From NCBI GenBank assembly GCA_964035545.1, contig OZ037769.1, positions 8,243,929-8,307,928 of the forward strand: a stretch of 64,000 bases of DNA, in the 5' to 3' direction. The stretch comes from Bugula neritina. Lineage: Eukaryota > Bryozoa > Gymnolaemata > Cheilostomatida > Bugulidae. The position numbers were made by a program, and so were the translations under genes. Positions 14,580-30,029 of the stretch are shown here, piece after piece (the first letter of the stretch is position 1; each line of letters opens with the position of its first letter). The notes under the pieces are model-generated. The model did not search any database and was not told the origin of the DNA. It saw only the letters and a list, made by a program, of their open reading frames with translations.

Positions 14580-17048
14580 AAGCCGTTTCATGTTTCTCCA
14601 GGTACTTCTAACCAACATCAATGTCTGCCCGAAGCATCTCAAGATGTTTGGCCACCATTAGCTTCCACCATACTCTCGGAAGATGTAGAAACACATGCAC
14701 AGAAACACTGGTGGGGAGTGATCAAGAAGACAGCAGACAGATCTAGAAACAAGATCAGCTAAAGACAGAGTAATGAGACTGCTGACATGCTCTTCTCTGC
14801 ACCCTTTGTGGTCATAAACCTGTTTTATAATGAATCTACTACTGTACTCTCTTCCAACTAGTTACTTCAGTTAGTTCTAGGCCAATGCATAATCATCTCG
14901 AAGTTAATTGCCTACTGCAGAGACATACAACTTAAATAAGTAACTTAGTATCTGTGTTATTTATCCATCTTATAACCTGTTTTATGCCTTTGTTCATATA
15001 CCTCGAGTATTCTTTAGATATATAACTCACTATATATTTGACACGCTTTTTTTTCTGAATTATTTCAGTAATTATATATATTAAAGGCATTAATCAAACA
15101 CATAATATATTTATATTATACCATGTAAAATTGTTCTTCTAAGAATATTGCATTTGTTTCCTTTGGTTTCATTGATTATGGCGAATAAAATGACTCAACC
15201 TTGTTGCTTGAACATTGATTTGATGTGAGTGCTGGCATACAGAATAAATAATCACTGAACACCATTATGGTAAATTGAAACACAAACAATAAACATGTGC
15301 AGTTTTATAATATCTATAATTATGCAACTCTATCAATTGACACTTTATAGCATGCAGGTCTCGAGTGTAGCCTTCAGCCTACATTTATGTGACTTTCAAA
15401 GTAATATACGAGTATAACAAATGAAATTGTTTTGAACACATGATATATGAATTTGAGCAAAATTTTAAATGTCTGGTTTAAATACATGTAGCCTGCAAAT
15501 TAAATATTGGGATTTCATTGTTTAATTATTCATTGGACTTTAGAATAAAAATGTGCTTGAAAATTGCTAATTGTTTTACAATGTGCCCATTTAGTACTAT
15601 AGAACATTCCACTTGAGTGGCCCTCGCTCTGAAAAGGTTGAATATTTTCTCAACCTGTTTTAAAATAAATATAGAATTCAGCCTAAAACATGCTGCCAAA
15701 GTTTCATAGTTTAATTTCATGAAATGATGATAACTAACATTACCCAATATGTTGCGGGCTTATGACCCGGGTGTTGCTATAATTTATATACCTTTCAAGA
15801 AAGCTTTAATAGAAACCTAGTGATTTCTATTATAAATATTATAATATATATACATGTATATATATTCAGTGATTGAACACTCTAACCAAATGGTCACAAA
15901 CTCAAGCTGCTATAGCCTTTTGCAGGGCTCAAGACTGTTATTAGCGACCCCTAGAGTCATTTGAGCACTCTGGCCTAATTTCCCCCCTTTTGAAGGGCAA
16001 GAGATTTTACAACTTACTGAATAGAAATATATGATACAATGCAATATATTTAGTTCTATTACATTTGCATAGGATATAATTAGCATAATAGTAATATTAT
16101 CGTTATTTTTATGCAGAAAGACATAGAGCAGTTCATTTATTAATGTTATGGTTTCAGATGATACTTTTGTGCCAGCTTGCTTAAGGCTGGCTTTGTTTTG
16201 ACCAGGTCCATTTTAAGTTAAGGCAGTTTCTCTTCTTTTTTAATTGATGAGAATCCTACATCACACAAATAGCTGGTGCTGGATGGCACCACAACTCTAC
16301 TTTTTCGTCAGCTATATGTGTGAGAGAGTTTGCTTTTTGAAACCCAGAATGATTTTAGCTCAAAATGGCAACTGTAATTGGTACAGGTGATAATGGAAAA
16401 ATAGGTTAAAATAGCACATTTTCAATATTAGGATTAAAGATTTGAGTTGGGGGTTAGGCGTTCAGAATGCGGGGGTTTGGAGGTTTGGGTTTGAAAAAAT
16501 TTAACACCAGTGTGCTATTTTTACCTGTGCCAATTTTACCTAAAACTGGAACAGGTTCTTCTTCTATAAAAGTTCATTGAGTGTAGGAAAAGACACCGAG
16601 TTTTTAATAGAGATGCCACCATTCTATAGTGTAACTTTAAAAACATTGATTCTGCTATGAAAAGCAATGATATGATTACTGCACTCTTGAGTCATTAGGT
16701 TCAGAATATTGATTGTAGCAAATAGATTCACCAGGTATGCAGTATACATGTTGTTGAGATTGACTTGCATGGCCTCTAAAAGTTGGCCTGCATGCTGGTT
16801 TTTGCAACTTTTTTGACCTCCATTCAAAATAGTGCAGAGAACGGTTAGGGTAGATTAATTAATAAACACATTCATGTAGAAGTAAACTGAGATTGCAGAA
16901 TATGGATTGGCTAATTAGACGAACTAAGATGAAGATTTATATATATACATAATATACATGTAACTTGCAAGAGCGTCAAAAGCCTTCAAAAAATGTCATG
17001 AATTTTACAAAATGCTAATTCCCCGGCCCCAAAATATCCAAATTCCCT
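14580..17048. other. non-coding stretch downstream of the leader-exon gene
   Basis: AATAAA-type signals occur near 15184. An imperfect inverted repeat (about 16366-16424 against 16508-16552, sharing ACAGGT and ATAGCACA) surrounds G-rich sequence and may be a decayed MITE. Nothing else is identifiable. Confidence 0.4.
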
Positions 17049-17065
17049 CAGGTTGGGAACCACTG
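17049..17065 (-). repeat. hAT-type terminal motif, right
   Basis: Exact reverse complement of 5524-5540. The 8 bp that follow are TTCGAAGT, matching 7 of 8 with the TTCCAAGT left of the duplication copy 2 motif. It could be the other end of an 11.5-kb element or an unrelated hAT fragment. Confidence 0.5.
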
Positions 17066-17073
17066 TTCGAAGT

Positions 17074-19267
<2,194 letters not shown>

Positions 19268-19332
<65 letters not shown>
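19268..19332. repeat. (TA)n microsatellite
   Basis: Right flank of the SINE. The ~50 bp that follow (19341-19391, containing TATTCATTAATTAAAGATAA) recur at 47090-47138, again directly beside (TA)n. Confidence 0.95.
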
Positions 19333-19333
<1 letters not shown>

Positions 19334-19405
19334 TTTGGGGTTTGTTATATATTTTGTTAATGAGTATATTCATTAATTAAAGATAATTTTTGTTATTAAT
19401 ATTAT

Positions 19406-20312
19406 TGTAATGGGTTACGCAGTATAATAATATGGGATCATCTCCGCTCTTTTTGGGGAATACGAAAGACCATACTGTACCGTCCAATAGGAAGAACCGG
19501 TAGGCGAGCTTCCTGTCCAGTGACAATTCCCGGGTTAATTAGCAATTATCACGTTGTTGTGAGCGAGGACTCGAAGTGTAAACACGTATTAGTGAATGAC
19601 TAATGTTAACTGTAAATTGATGTAATGTTTGTATTGCACTTTATTGTGGATAATAAATGTAGCGTTTTGATCATTTTTTTATTACACACTTTTGCATACA
19701 GTGGCACAGGACAATTCATCACCCTTCACCCTTATACTCACTTAGCTACTCACTTTGCCACAGCATTTTTTAGACCACAAATAGCTTTGTTTTCACCATT
19801 ATACAATGCAATGATTTTTGTTAACAGAATAGCCGTCAGCTTTTTATAGCTTGTAGCCAGGAATTATAATAGCTGAGGTTTTATGCCTTCATTCCAGAGT
19901 CTGATGCTTTTCTCCACTGTTTGTTGTAATTCCCACTAGTCATTTTTGATTTTTGATTAAACTTTCACTATCACAAATTTATATATTTAATTCTTACTCT
20001 CCCCAGGAAGGGTAATAGAGGTATGTTGACCATTGTTAATGTTATGCAACAATTTTGTAATGTTTTATGTTTAATTTTTCTTTTCATCAATATCTCTATT
20101 ATTAAATTTTATTATTGTAGTTTCACGTTGGTTACCAGTTAGTTTCAATAAACATCAGCAAAACTCCAGCAGTGTAACCTGTTATCAATAAACTGGGGTA
20201 GACGTTACAATAAAGGTTATTACTCGACAGCTACCCTAGTAATTACTAGTTAGAGCTAGCGCTGAAATACACAAGCAAAATCCAGGCAACAGTAATTGTG
20301 CAAATTACAACA
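19406..20312 (+). repeat. 5' LTR of GyLTR-1, interrupted
   Basis: Begins TGTAATGGGTTACGC and ends in ACA close to the PBS. Matches the 3' LTR except for the 552-bp solo LTR plus 5-bp target duplication inside. Net length is about 350 bp. Confidence 0.88.
19658..20209. mobile_element. solo LTR nested in the 5' LTR, TSD ATAAA
   Basis: 552-bp insert starting TGTAGCG and ending GTTACA (TGT...ACA ends). It is flanked by ATAAA at 19653-19657 and 20210-20214. The 3' LTR of the host element has the uninterrupted site. No internal region, hence a solo LTR or other LTR-like insertion; no sister copy in this window. Confidence 0.85.
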
Positions 20313-20313
20313 G

Positions 20314-20331
20314 TGGTGGCAGCGGTGGGAT
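20314..20331 (+). other. primer binding site, tRNA-Leu type
   Basis: TGGTGGCAGCGGTGGGAT is the complement of the 3' end, including CCA, of metazoan tRNA-Leu (...ATCCCACCGCTGCCA-CCA). Eighteen consecutive bases agree with the tRNA-Leu(AAG) end as I know it, 1-4 nt after the LTR end. Confidence 0.85.
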
Positions 20332-20346
20332 ATTGCGTATATCAGG

Positions 20347-21216
20347 ATGGCAGAAGAAGGTACGAAGCTACCCATTCAACTGAACGGAGGTGAGGAAAAC
20401 AATGTTGCTATACCTATAGAACCAGTGGTGTTAGAAGAAGTGAGAGTTCCCAGAGAACTCAATGAGGATAGATACCGGCTGAAGGCGCCCACCTTCATGG
20501 GCGAAGAAGCAGTTGAACAATTCATTCAAGAATTTCAAGAGGTGATGGAAGTTGCACAGTAGCCACCAAGAGTAGCACTGCTCAAGCTGAGAATGGCGTT
20601 GATGGACAAGGCCAAGCCCTACAAAGCGGGACATGACATTGACGGGATCTTTGCTTCTCTGCGGGCCCGTTTTAGTATCTCCGCCAATGATGCGCGGGCT
20701 CGCCTACAAAGACTGCGGTGTGATCCTCACACGCCGCTGCAAAGCTACCACGGTGATGAGGCTGGCGCAGATTGCATTCTGGGATCTGCCTCAAGCGAAC
20801 CTTGAGAAGTATACTTATGATGCCTTCGTGCAATCCATCAACGATTTGGGACTTCATTACCAGTTTCTGGCGAGGGGAGTCACCACAGTCGAAGGTGCCC
20901 TCGCAGTAGGAGAAGCTTACCTACTGGCGGGCCACATGCACCGGAACCGCGTGGCTACCCGCCGGGTGGACATGGAGCCCTCCGCTGCTCCTGCCGCACC
21001 AAATGCGGAAACTCCAGCGGTGGCTAACGTGACACAGATGACGGTAGCATTGAAGGTCGCTCAAATGACCGACATGCTAGCCAAACTGGTTTCTACGTTA
21101 GCCCCCCAAACCAGGTAGACATCGCCCGTGAGCCTAGCGGGCCGCCGGCACAATCACCAGGTACGGGGCACCCCTTCTGCTGGGAATGCGGAAGGCCTGG
21201 ACACTTCCAGAAGAGC
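20347..21216 (+). pseudogene. gag of GyLTR-1, disrupted
   Basis: Starts MAEEGTKLPIQ at 20347. An in-frame TAG at 20560-20562 and a frameshift near 20750 break it. Capsid-like stretches remain (YRLKAPTFMGEEAVEQFIQE; DIDGIFASLRARFS; AFVQSINDLGLHYQFLARG). A single CCHC zinc knuckle CWECGRPGHFQKSC is at 21178-21216. Gag would package element RNA; this copy cannot make full-length protein. Confidence 0.8.
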
Positions 21217-21247
21217 TGTCCTCAACCTCAGCCGGGGTTAAATTACC

Positions 21248-22117
21248 GTGGCCGGCAGACGCTCTGCCTCCTGCGGGCCGCCGGTGAGTTCCCAAGGGAG
21301 GACAAAGTGGTGGCCGCCATGCTGGGCACCACTCAGCAACCTCATGGAGCGGCCACCAACATGGCAAGTAGGCAGTTCCAGCCACTCGCCACCTGTTTTC
21401 TCTGTGCTGCTCCACAACAGATTTGACAGACTGCGGATCGCAGAGCCTGCAAGGGAAGCAACACGGACGCCCCGAGGCGTGTCGTTTCACCCCCCGCAGC
21501 TGGTCCACGGCCGTCACCAATCACCAATTCCTGGACCTGTGATGAGGGAGGTGCAGCCACGGCAGGTACGGATGCAGCCCCATGGAAGCAGCTATTTCCT
21601 ACCAGGAGAGATAGCTGGCAAGCCTGCCAACTTCCTACTTGACTCAGGCTGCACCACCATTCTCCTGAGCCGTCAATTCTTTGACACCCTCGGGGCTACG
21701 ATCAGGAGAGGGCTGGAACCATACGAAGGGGATCATGGCACCCTAGCAGACCGGTCGTGCATTCCCTTCTATGGTATTTCTGAGGTTAATGGACGCATCT
21801 GCGACCAGACCATCCAGGAGACGTTCATCGTCGGACAGCTCAACGAGGATGCTATCCTTGGGATGCCATTCTTACAACAACACCGGTGTTGCATCGATTT
21901 CAGTAAATCTGTGATGCTAATGGGCGATAGGGAGCTCACCTGTGTTGATAAGTTTGGCCGTTCCCTAGCGGGGGGGGTACAGGTAGCACGGAGTTTTACT
22001 ATACCCGGCCACTCCCGGGCCACCATTCACTGTAAAGTGGACGGTGGCTATCTCTTTAGGTTGGGAGTTGTTGAAAGTACGCACGCTAGAATCCAACCCG
22101 CCCGCAGTCTTAACTAG
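21248..22117 (+). pseudogene. retropepsin region of GyLTR-1 pol
   Basis: 289-codon open frame. The protease part begins near 21590: LLDSGCTTILLSRQFFD with the catalytic DSG, then AILGMPFLQQHRC with the ILG flap-partner motif of retroviral-type aspartic proteases. Downstream in other frames (22142 onward) NPFPESVNLPSG and GRFHSVQEED mark the usual linker to RT, but no RT follows. Confidence 0.85.
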
Positions 22118-22682
22118 CTGACAGGACGAGGAAAGATCTAGGTGCAGTGTATCAACCCCTTCCCGGAGTCGGTAAACCTACCGTCCGGCTCTACACTGGG
22201 CCGCTTTCATTCTGTTCAAGAAGAAGACAGCGAGCCGCTTGGGAAACCACGACGGAGAGTACTTGGCAGCGCTCGTCTCAAGGGCGGAGGACCGCCCCGC
22301 ACCACGCCCCATACCACTCTGGGACGCGTGGCAGATACTGGTATAGCTGTGTAGGCAACGGAGAGCGCCAGAGTAAGGCCAAGTTCCTACACAAAAACCA
22401 ACAGGGAGACCATGACGACAACCTAAATAGAGCTGTGCGCCATGAAGCACCACTGGTTGCGGAGACTGCCCCTACTTGGCGAACCATTAGGAGAAAGGGC
22501 AGGGGTTCTCCGCCGCCAAGCCGGACAAACAGGACTCTCTAGAAACTGAGTATGACTGGAACTAGAGTCAACTCCAACAGAGGGCTGGCATGCCCCCGGA
22601 GATAGTACACAACCTCCGCGCCAAACCTGTCTGGACCGGTGGCGCCAGGGAGCTACGACATCTCTAGGAAAACCTTCGAGGG

Positions 22683-23435
22683 GTGGTAGCCGACGTGTAC
22701 CAAGCCAAACAGGAAAGGCGACGACCCAGTGACAAACAACGGAGGCAAGGATGCGCCGAGTTACGGCTGTACTGTCAACGTTGGAACTCACTGCGGATCG
22801 GGCCGGATGGTCTGCTGACCATGTCTTTGGCCGCCAACCACGGACAACCAGCAAAGGAGAGGGTGGTCTGCCCAACTGCCATTCGCCGGGAGTTGATACG
22901 GGACACCCACCAACTGGCTCACGCAGGAGTCCAGAGGGTGCTCACCAAGTTACAACTCCGGTGGTATTGGCACAACATGGAGCGTGATGTACGGCGCAGA
23001 GTGAGAGAGTGCGAAACCTGCCAGGCTAACAAGCATGGCCGTCTCTCTGGTGAAGCTATCCGGTCTGTAATTAGGAAGGCCCTGACCCTGGCTGCATTGA
23101 CTTCAGGATTCCAGACGTTACTGACTGCCACCCGCCAACGATCCCCTATGGTAAAGACTCCACCATCCACCCCCGTCACTTCTCATGACACTCCAGCAGA
23201 AGACGGTACGACAATAATTCCCACGAAGGAGAAGACCCCACCCCCGCCTGGACCCAGCCGACTGGCAACGGTAGAAGAACGGCTTCTGCGGTTACAGGCA
23301 CAATTCACACAATTGGCCCCGGACCTGCTCAGTACGACGACAGGCTTGTATCAACTAAAAGACCCCGTGGGGCGACTGAAACGGAGACTACGTGCACGTC
23401 AGGCACGACACAGATCTCAATCACTACAGGAATAA
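22683..23435 (+). pseudogene. integrase zinc-domain fragment with Pro-rich tail
   Basis: 250-codon open frame. Residues ~60-120 carry the HHCC integrase N-domain: THQLAHAGVQRVLTKLQLRW followed by CETC. The DDE core that should follow is gone. Instead the frame runs into a Pro/Thr-rich section (KTPPPPGPSRL) and a basic end (RLKRRLRARQARH). The join shows a large internal deletion; an autonomous relative would be needed for mobility. Confidence 0.75.
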
Positions 23436-23777
23436 GGACTGGTTTACGGATAATTCTCTTCCCGGATATCCTCAGGGTACCACGTTGTGATCATGTAAAT
23501 GCTGCGCTCAACTGGCTATTGGTCCCTGTGACCACTTCCTCTCTGTAGCTGACTAAGTACCACGTTCAGCTGGTTATTGGTTTGCGTGACAATCGACGAC
23601 TGCTCTCTCTCTGTAGCTGACCAACTGTGTGTTGACCATTTTATTGTACCTTATGTATATACGCTTGTATACTTGATTTCTCTTCTTTCTCTTTGTGGGT
23701 TTACTTATGTCAAATTTTTATATATTATTATACTTGTTTTTTTATCAGAAAGTAGGGGTTTCTGCTGGTGGGGGCGG

Positions 23778-24970
<1,193 letters not shown>

Positions 24971-25052
24971 ACACACCCCTACTACCACTACTAAACTAAA
25001 TAACACACAATGTAACTGCAAACAACCTTCCCACTGTCCATTAAATGGTAAA

Positions 25053-26229
25053 TGATGTCGATAATTATTTATACATAGTTTAATTACTAGCCCATTCTGT
25101 AGCCAGCCTAAGAGTTTCTATAGATTTTTATATTAATTCTCCCATAGTCCCAGTCTAGCCGGCTGTTGGACATGTGCAGGCCACTATTTCTCAACCCCGC
25201 ACAAACTATTTCTTACGTAGTCCCAGCCTATCGAGCTGTTGGACGCTTACAGGCCATTACTATTTGATGTATAAGCACATACTAACAATTTTACAATTTA
25301 AAGGGCTCGTCCAGAATGACGTTAAACTTCAATCGTAAAACTAGGGCTACACAGTATACTGTCATATAATACATAGGCTACTATAACAAACAAAAATCTA
25401 TAGTTCAACAGGCTACATACGACAATTTATATAAAGCGCGCCTACAAACACAAACAGTCCCAAAACACGAACAAATCGAAAAACAATCCTCACGTGGTCA
25501 GGTCTCATACAATTTATATCGTCATGACAACACGTCAGTAGGGCGACACGTATGTAAAACCACAAAATAAAATAGGACACCGACACAGATTGAATATATA
25601 AAAAAAATTTAATGGTATACCGACAGCATGCATAAATCTGTACGGAAGCACAACAAATTTACAGGCTTTGCAAAAAAATATTACTACTGGACGTCCATAG
25701 AGCTCTATACTTTGACATTGACCAGACTACATTTCATAAACGTATGAAATAGACTGAGTGCACATTACTCTGGTGCACTTTGCTAACCCACATGCTAACT
25801 ATCAACACTAACCACTTTCTTTAATATGTTGGTGATGCATATATTTATATAATGTTATGTGTTTGATGTTGGGAATTTGTTAATAATGAAGCGCTGCTGC
25901 CTGGCCACGACCCACATATAAGCACAACTTATGTTGTGCTAGCGCTAACGTATGAGAATAACAGTACATGACTTCATTTAGTATGACACAACATTAATCT
26001 AGTATATGCTTACTTATTTAAAAACATAAATAAAACTAGCTATTATAAAAATATATACTGTAGTTTATCCTATATTAGGTCCAAATAGTAGTTACCAGGG
26101 ATTTTAAGATTATTAATTTGTTAACAATTATTCATGGGACTATAAGAAAAAGAAGGTAGGCAGCATTATTAGCAGAACACATGTGGAGGCAGGCTGGGCG
26201 AGGACCTGACTTGTCACATGCTTACCAAA
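25053..26229. other. non-coding stretch with a short tandem duplication
   Basis: Two ~48-bp units at 25145-25190 and 25218-25267 share TAGTCCCAG, GCTGTTGGAC and CAGGCCA, period 73 bp. The remainder up to the 3' flank of gene A shows nothing recognisable. Confidence 0.55.
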
Positions 26230-26409
26230 GATTCTCCAATTTTGTTCATCTTAATGTGCCTGCTTATTTAGTGAGCACTTTAAATATAGTATATTGATTT
26301 GACACAACAGATCCATTTTACTATTTTTATATTAGATTGGAAACAAAAAAACTTTAATATAGAGTTATGAAATCTTTTAAATGTTGTATGTTGATGTATC
26401 ATGTTAATG

Positions 26410-29400
26410 CTAAGGTTTATCAGAAGCTTCCAGTCCATGAATCTCAAGCTCATAAATATTGAGTGCTTCATTTATTCCAAAAGCTGTTACTCTCACATAT
26501 CTACCATACATTCTAGTACGGCATGTAACCAGAAATACATCTGCTGGTGGTTGTCCAGGAAGGTAGTCACAGATCTCTTTCTCTTGTGGATCATCAAAAT
26601 TAGTATCAGTTTTACCTACTGTCACTCTGACATTGGCCAGTCTGTCATTGCTATTAACTAAAAGACGAGGATGGTATAAACTATGAACTTGGAATGTAAT
26701 CATTTGAAACTGGACATAATGCTAATTTTGCTAATCATTGCTCGACTACTACATACATTTATCTACATGTACATAAATAATTAATTTATTTGCAATTAAC
26801 TCTTACGTGATCAATGGACCATATATGGTCATTTACGTAAATAAACCGAAGCCCTTGCTTTAAACTTCCAGTTTGTAACCGAATAGCCTAAAAGTTTTTG
26901 AAATTAATGTTGACGGTGCAGCTTGGTAATTTTGGGATAATTATAGCCAACAAATCTGATTAAATAAAGAGCTACCAAACCAGCTATGTGCTTTGAATCT
27001 AGTCCCTAAATTTCAAAATTAGCGGTAAAGTTGTAGACTATACGCTACTTTCAAACACAACAGACTGCAGTCAAATTATACGGAGCTAGTTTATTTCATT
27101 TAGATTATATTTAGAATAATGTCTAAATATTTTAATTCATATTATAAAGTTATTTTATCATTTTGAATTTTCAATTTTCAAATGGCGTTTTGAGAGGTTT
27201 AATTGAAAAGACTAATTTTAACTAAAATTTCAGTCTCTTGTCACTTTAAAAAGCTTTTTATAATAGAAAATACTCTTAAAGTTATAGTACTTAGTTTATT
27301 TAAAGCCAAAATTTATTGTAACCTTTTAATAATGAAATTAAGACTTAGCCTAGGGCCACACGGTGCGTATTTTCGCATGCGAAAATTGAAATCACAGGTA
27401 GCAAAGGTGTCCACTGTGCGCGTTGAGAAAACATTCGCACTTGTCGCTCTGCATTTTCAACGCAAGTGCGAATCGTCTCTGTCGTCGTCACCTAATTGGC
27501 TGGTAGTTATTCAGCGAGCCCAATTTCTTTATTTTAGTGCTACATTCCAGTAAATTGCGTTTTATTGAAAGCGAGTGCGATTTAAAAATGAATGCTTTAT
27601 TTATCACGCATCACTGACGCTACAGTGGACACCTTTGCTACTTGTGATTTCAATTTTCGCATGCGAAAATACGCACAGTGTGGCCCTAGGCTTTTGCAAA
27701 AGTTGCCAGTGAATTTTGCGGTAAACTCAAACGAGCCATAAAATTACGTAACTTCAAAGTTGATCGCGTAATTGTAAACAGCCAATAGTAAACACAGTCA
27801 CAAAAGCCTTTAGTTTAAGCTGATATAGTGCATTGCAGAAACATTGTTTTAACAATTACCTTGTGTTTTAATAAACAATTGTATTAACTCACAGGATCCT
27901 GTGCTTTCAGATCTGTCCCAGATCTTGACACCATCAACAAAGTAGTTGATGGCTAAATCTATTTGTATCCATGGAGACAGCTCTTTGAAAGTGTGTGCTA
28001 AACTGTCAAGCTCTCCCAGACCAGAGTCAGAAGGGAGATAAGTACCATCAGTAGCCTTGTAGCCTGAATAACTTGCACCGAATACACTGCTCATGTTAAC
28101 TACTTTATCTAAAATCAAGTGAACAAAATGTGAAAAACTGCCATGTTTTCTGGTTGAATAATACATGCATGCATTAATAAAATATGATTGAGTATAGTGC
28201 TTAGTGAATAAATAGATGTCAGAGCAACAGACATAGTAAAACAAAATTTATTTTCAATACATTAATCATAAGTCAGACAGTTTTTTTATAACAGATACAA
28301 AATTTGAAAATTTGTTGTTGTACATTATAATAGTTTTTTCAAAACTAGCTGATCAAATGCCATTTATATGCTTTGAATTTTGAAACGTTACGATTTAAAA
28401 CATTTTCAACAAGTGAGCCTTCTTACCTTTAGCGAGATAAGATGAGAAGCCATAGATTACCAAGTCTTCAGAGTAAATCTTCTTAATGGAACAGAATCTA
28501 CCTGCTTCCCGTGTGGTGCTCAGCAAGTTTGGTTTATCAGACAGGAAACAGGTTGAAGAGTTCTTGTCATATGACACGGCAACACAAGATTGGTCACAAG
28601 AACAAAGAGACAGGCAAGACTCATATGTAGAAGTATTAAGTTTATTGTAATAAGTAATCACATCTGTAGATGTCTGATCTATAATAGTAATTATAATATC
28701 AGCTGAGATTCAAACATTATGGAATTGACAAATCTGGTGTGGGCTTGAAATGATCATATAGCAAGTTCTATTATTTATTAAATATACTCGTTATTTTCTA
28801 TTCAGCTACATAGTATCTCTTCACCATGAATAGCTATTGTATTCTCATAAATAAAACATGCTTATATTAATCAAAAACATTTATATGAAATAGAGTTTTA
28901 TTTGATGATATATTTACTGATCATAGGAGATAACTTCATAAAATAGGATGTTTCCGTATTCTCTCCATCCTCTAGCTGATACAGAATGCTGTTATAAAGC
29001 TGACAAACTTGGTCTGATGAGTCAAAGGTACCAGATTGACACTCGGTGTTGTGAAAACTGCATTGAGTCATGCATTCAATCATACTCCGTGCTACAACCA
29101 AGTTACATCCCATTTCTCTAGTTTTTTAAAAGTTACCAGATTGTCTAATAAATATATAATTATATATCTATTTTTGTCCAAATGAATATAGTGAATTGGT
29201 CTATTCAGTTTAGCATTCAACTGTGGCTTTATAGCTACAATTTTCCTATAGTCTTAAACAAAGTAATTAAAATAAAATAATCAGAAGTCAAGCTACAGCT
29301 TAAAGAAGTGTGCCAAAATGAAAATTCCCTTTTCGTAATTTCAGAAGGTTATTTTTACTTAAAAAATATCGTAGGTAATGATATTCTATGTTGGAATCTT

Positions 29401-29814
29401 TATTTGAGTGTATATTGCATTAAAATTGTGAAACAGGTAAGTTTATTAATTTACTCAAGCAGCATTTTGCTTTACATGGCCATGCGAAGAAAATACTCCA
29501 TATTGAAATAACATGTTTTTTTTAAATCTCAGAAATTAATAAAAATATCTTGATACCTGTGAAATTCTCCAACTTTTAACGAAGCTAAAATGAATGCATA
29601 AAAAGCTTTTCTGCCACATATTCTATTGCAAATGTGATAGCTAAAATGCAGTAACAAAGTTTCTACCTTGTACAGATTTCAAAATGTGAGGTTCTGAACT
29701 AATGTTGCATCTTAAGATATTCTTCACGAAATATATTTGTTGAGTCACATTAGTTGAAGCCAAAGCTGGTGCGAAAAGTAAAGTCAGCAGTGTGTAAACC
29801 AGTGGTAACTTCAT
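26410..29814 (-). CDS. gene A: secreted PAN/Apple + F-type lectin protein, 5 exons
   Basis: Exons in order: 29814-29667, 29091-28918, 28678-28427, 28108-27893, 26657-26410; 1038 nt, 345 aa, all four introns phase 1 with GT-AG ends. Residues 1-20 (MKLPLVYTLLTLLFAPALAS) form a signal peptide, so it is extracellular. Exons 1-2 and exon 3 each resemble a PAN/Apple module (CMTQCSFHNTECQSGTF; SCLSLCSCDQSCVAVSYD). Exons 4-5 form an F-type lectin (fucolectin/FTP) jelly roll: KATDGTY, LSPWIQIDL, then ICDYLPGQPPADVFLVTC and GRYVRVT. H230 and R257 fit the family's HX26R fucose-binding signature, with Glu in place of the usual Asp two residues later. Likely a soluble sugar-binding recognition protein; ligand unknown. 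Paralogue of gene B, opposite strand. Intron 4 carries a nested transposon. Gene model inferred by phase and paralogue agreement. Confidence 0.85.
26803..27771. mobile_element. transposon-like insert in intron 4 of gene A
   Basis: Intron 4 is ~800 bp longer than in gene B. The extra DNA has imperfect inverted ends (TTACGTGATCAA at 26803; its complement TTGATCGCGTAA ends at 27771). The gene B intron aligns on both sides of it. A 14-bp palindrome (GACCATATATGGTC) is near the left end. No open reading frame of note and no clear target duplication. Confidence 0.55.
27347..27692. mobile_element. MITE nested in the intron insert, ~74-bp TIRs
   Basis: Left arm 27347-27420 and right arm 27619-27692 are complementary with few mismatches, starting AGCCTAGGGCCACAC. 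Each arm contains the perfect palindrome ATTTTCGCATGCGAAAAT. Internal sequence is short and non-coding. Flanks CTT/TTT do not give a firm target duplication, so the superfamily is unassigned. Confidence 0.8.
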
Positions 29815-29864
29815 GTTTGAGAAAAATAACTGTCCCAGGAGTGCACAGTGGTTTCAAAGTCTTG

Positions 29865-29880
29865 ATTTTAATAAGCTGAT
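29865..29880 (-). promoter_or_regulatory. conserved proximal promoter motif of gene A
   Basis: Minus strand ATCAGCTTATTAAAAT lies ~50 bp upstream of the ATG and is identical in gene B (54617-54632). It contains a TATA-like TTATTAAAAT. Conservation between paralogues is the evidence; the start site is not known. Confidence 0.45.
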
Positions 29881-29895
29881 ACGACTTGTGTTAAA

Positions 29896-30018
29896 CTAAA
29901 GTCAGCAGTGTGCAAATTACCAAAGGTACCTCTGTGTTTAAGAATTTAACCATATACTGGAGGTAGGCGGTACGTTTTCAAAGTATTGATGTTAATCAAC
30001 TGATACAACTTGAATTAA
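29896..30018 (-). pseudogene. decayed duplicate of gene A exon 1 and promoter
   Basis: Directly upstream of gene A the leader-peptide sequence recurs: the segment corresponding to codons 1-13 has ACAGAG where gene A has ATGAAG, so the start codon is lost. A second ATCAG..GATTAA promoter-like motif lies further upstream. Shows local tandem duplication of the 5' end. Confidence 0.7.
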
Positions 30019-30029
30019 AAACCTTTTTG

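Noticed and set aside
16624-16827. 67-codon minus-strand frame
   Set aside because: No splice support, no similarity I recognise, average AT-rich composition.
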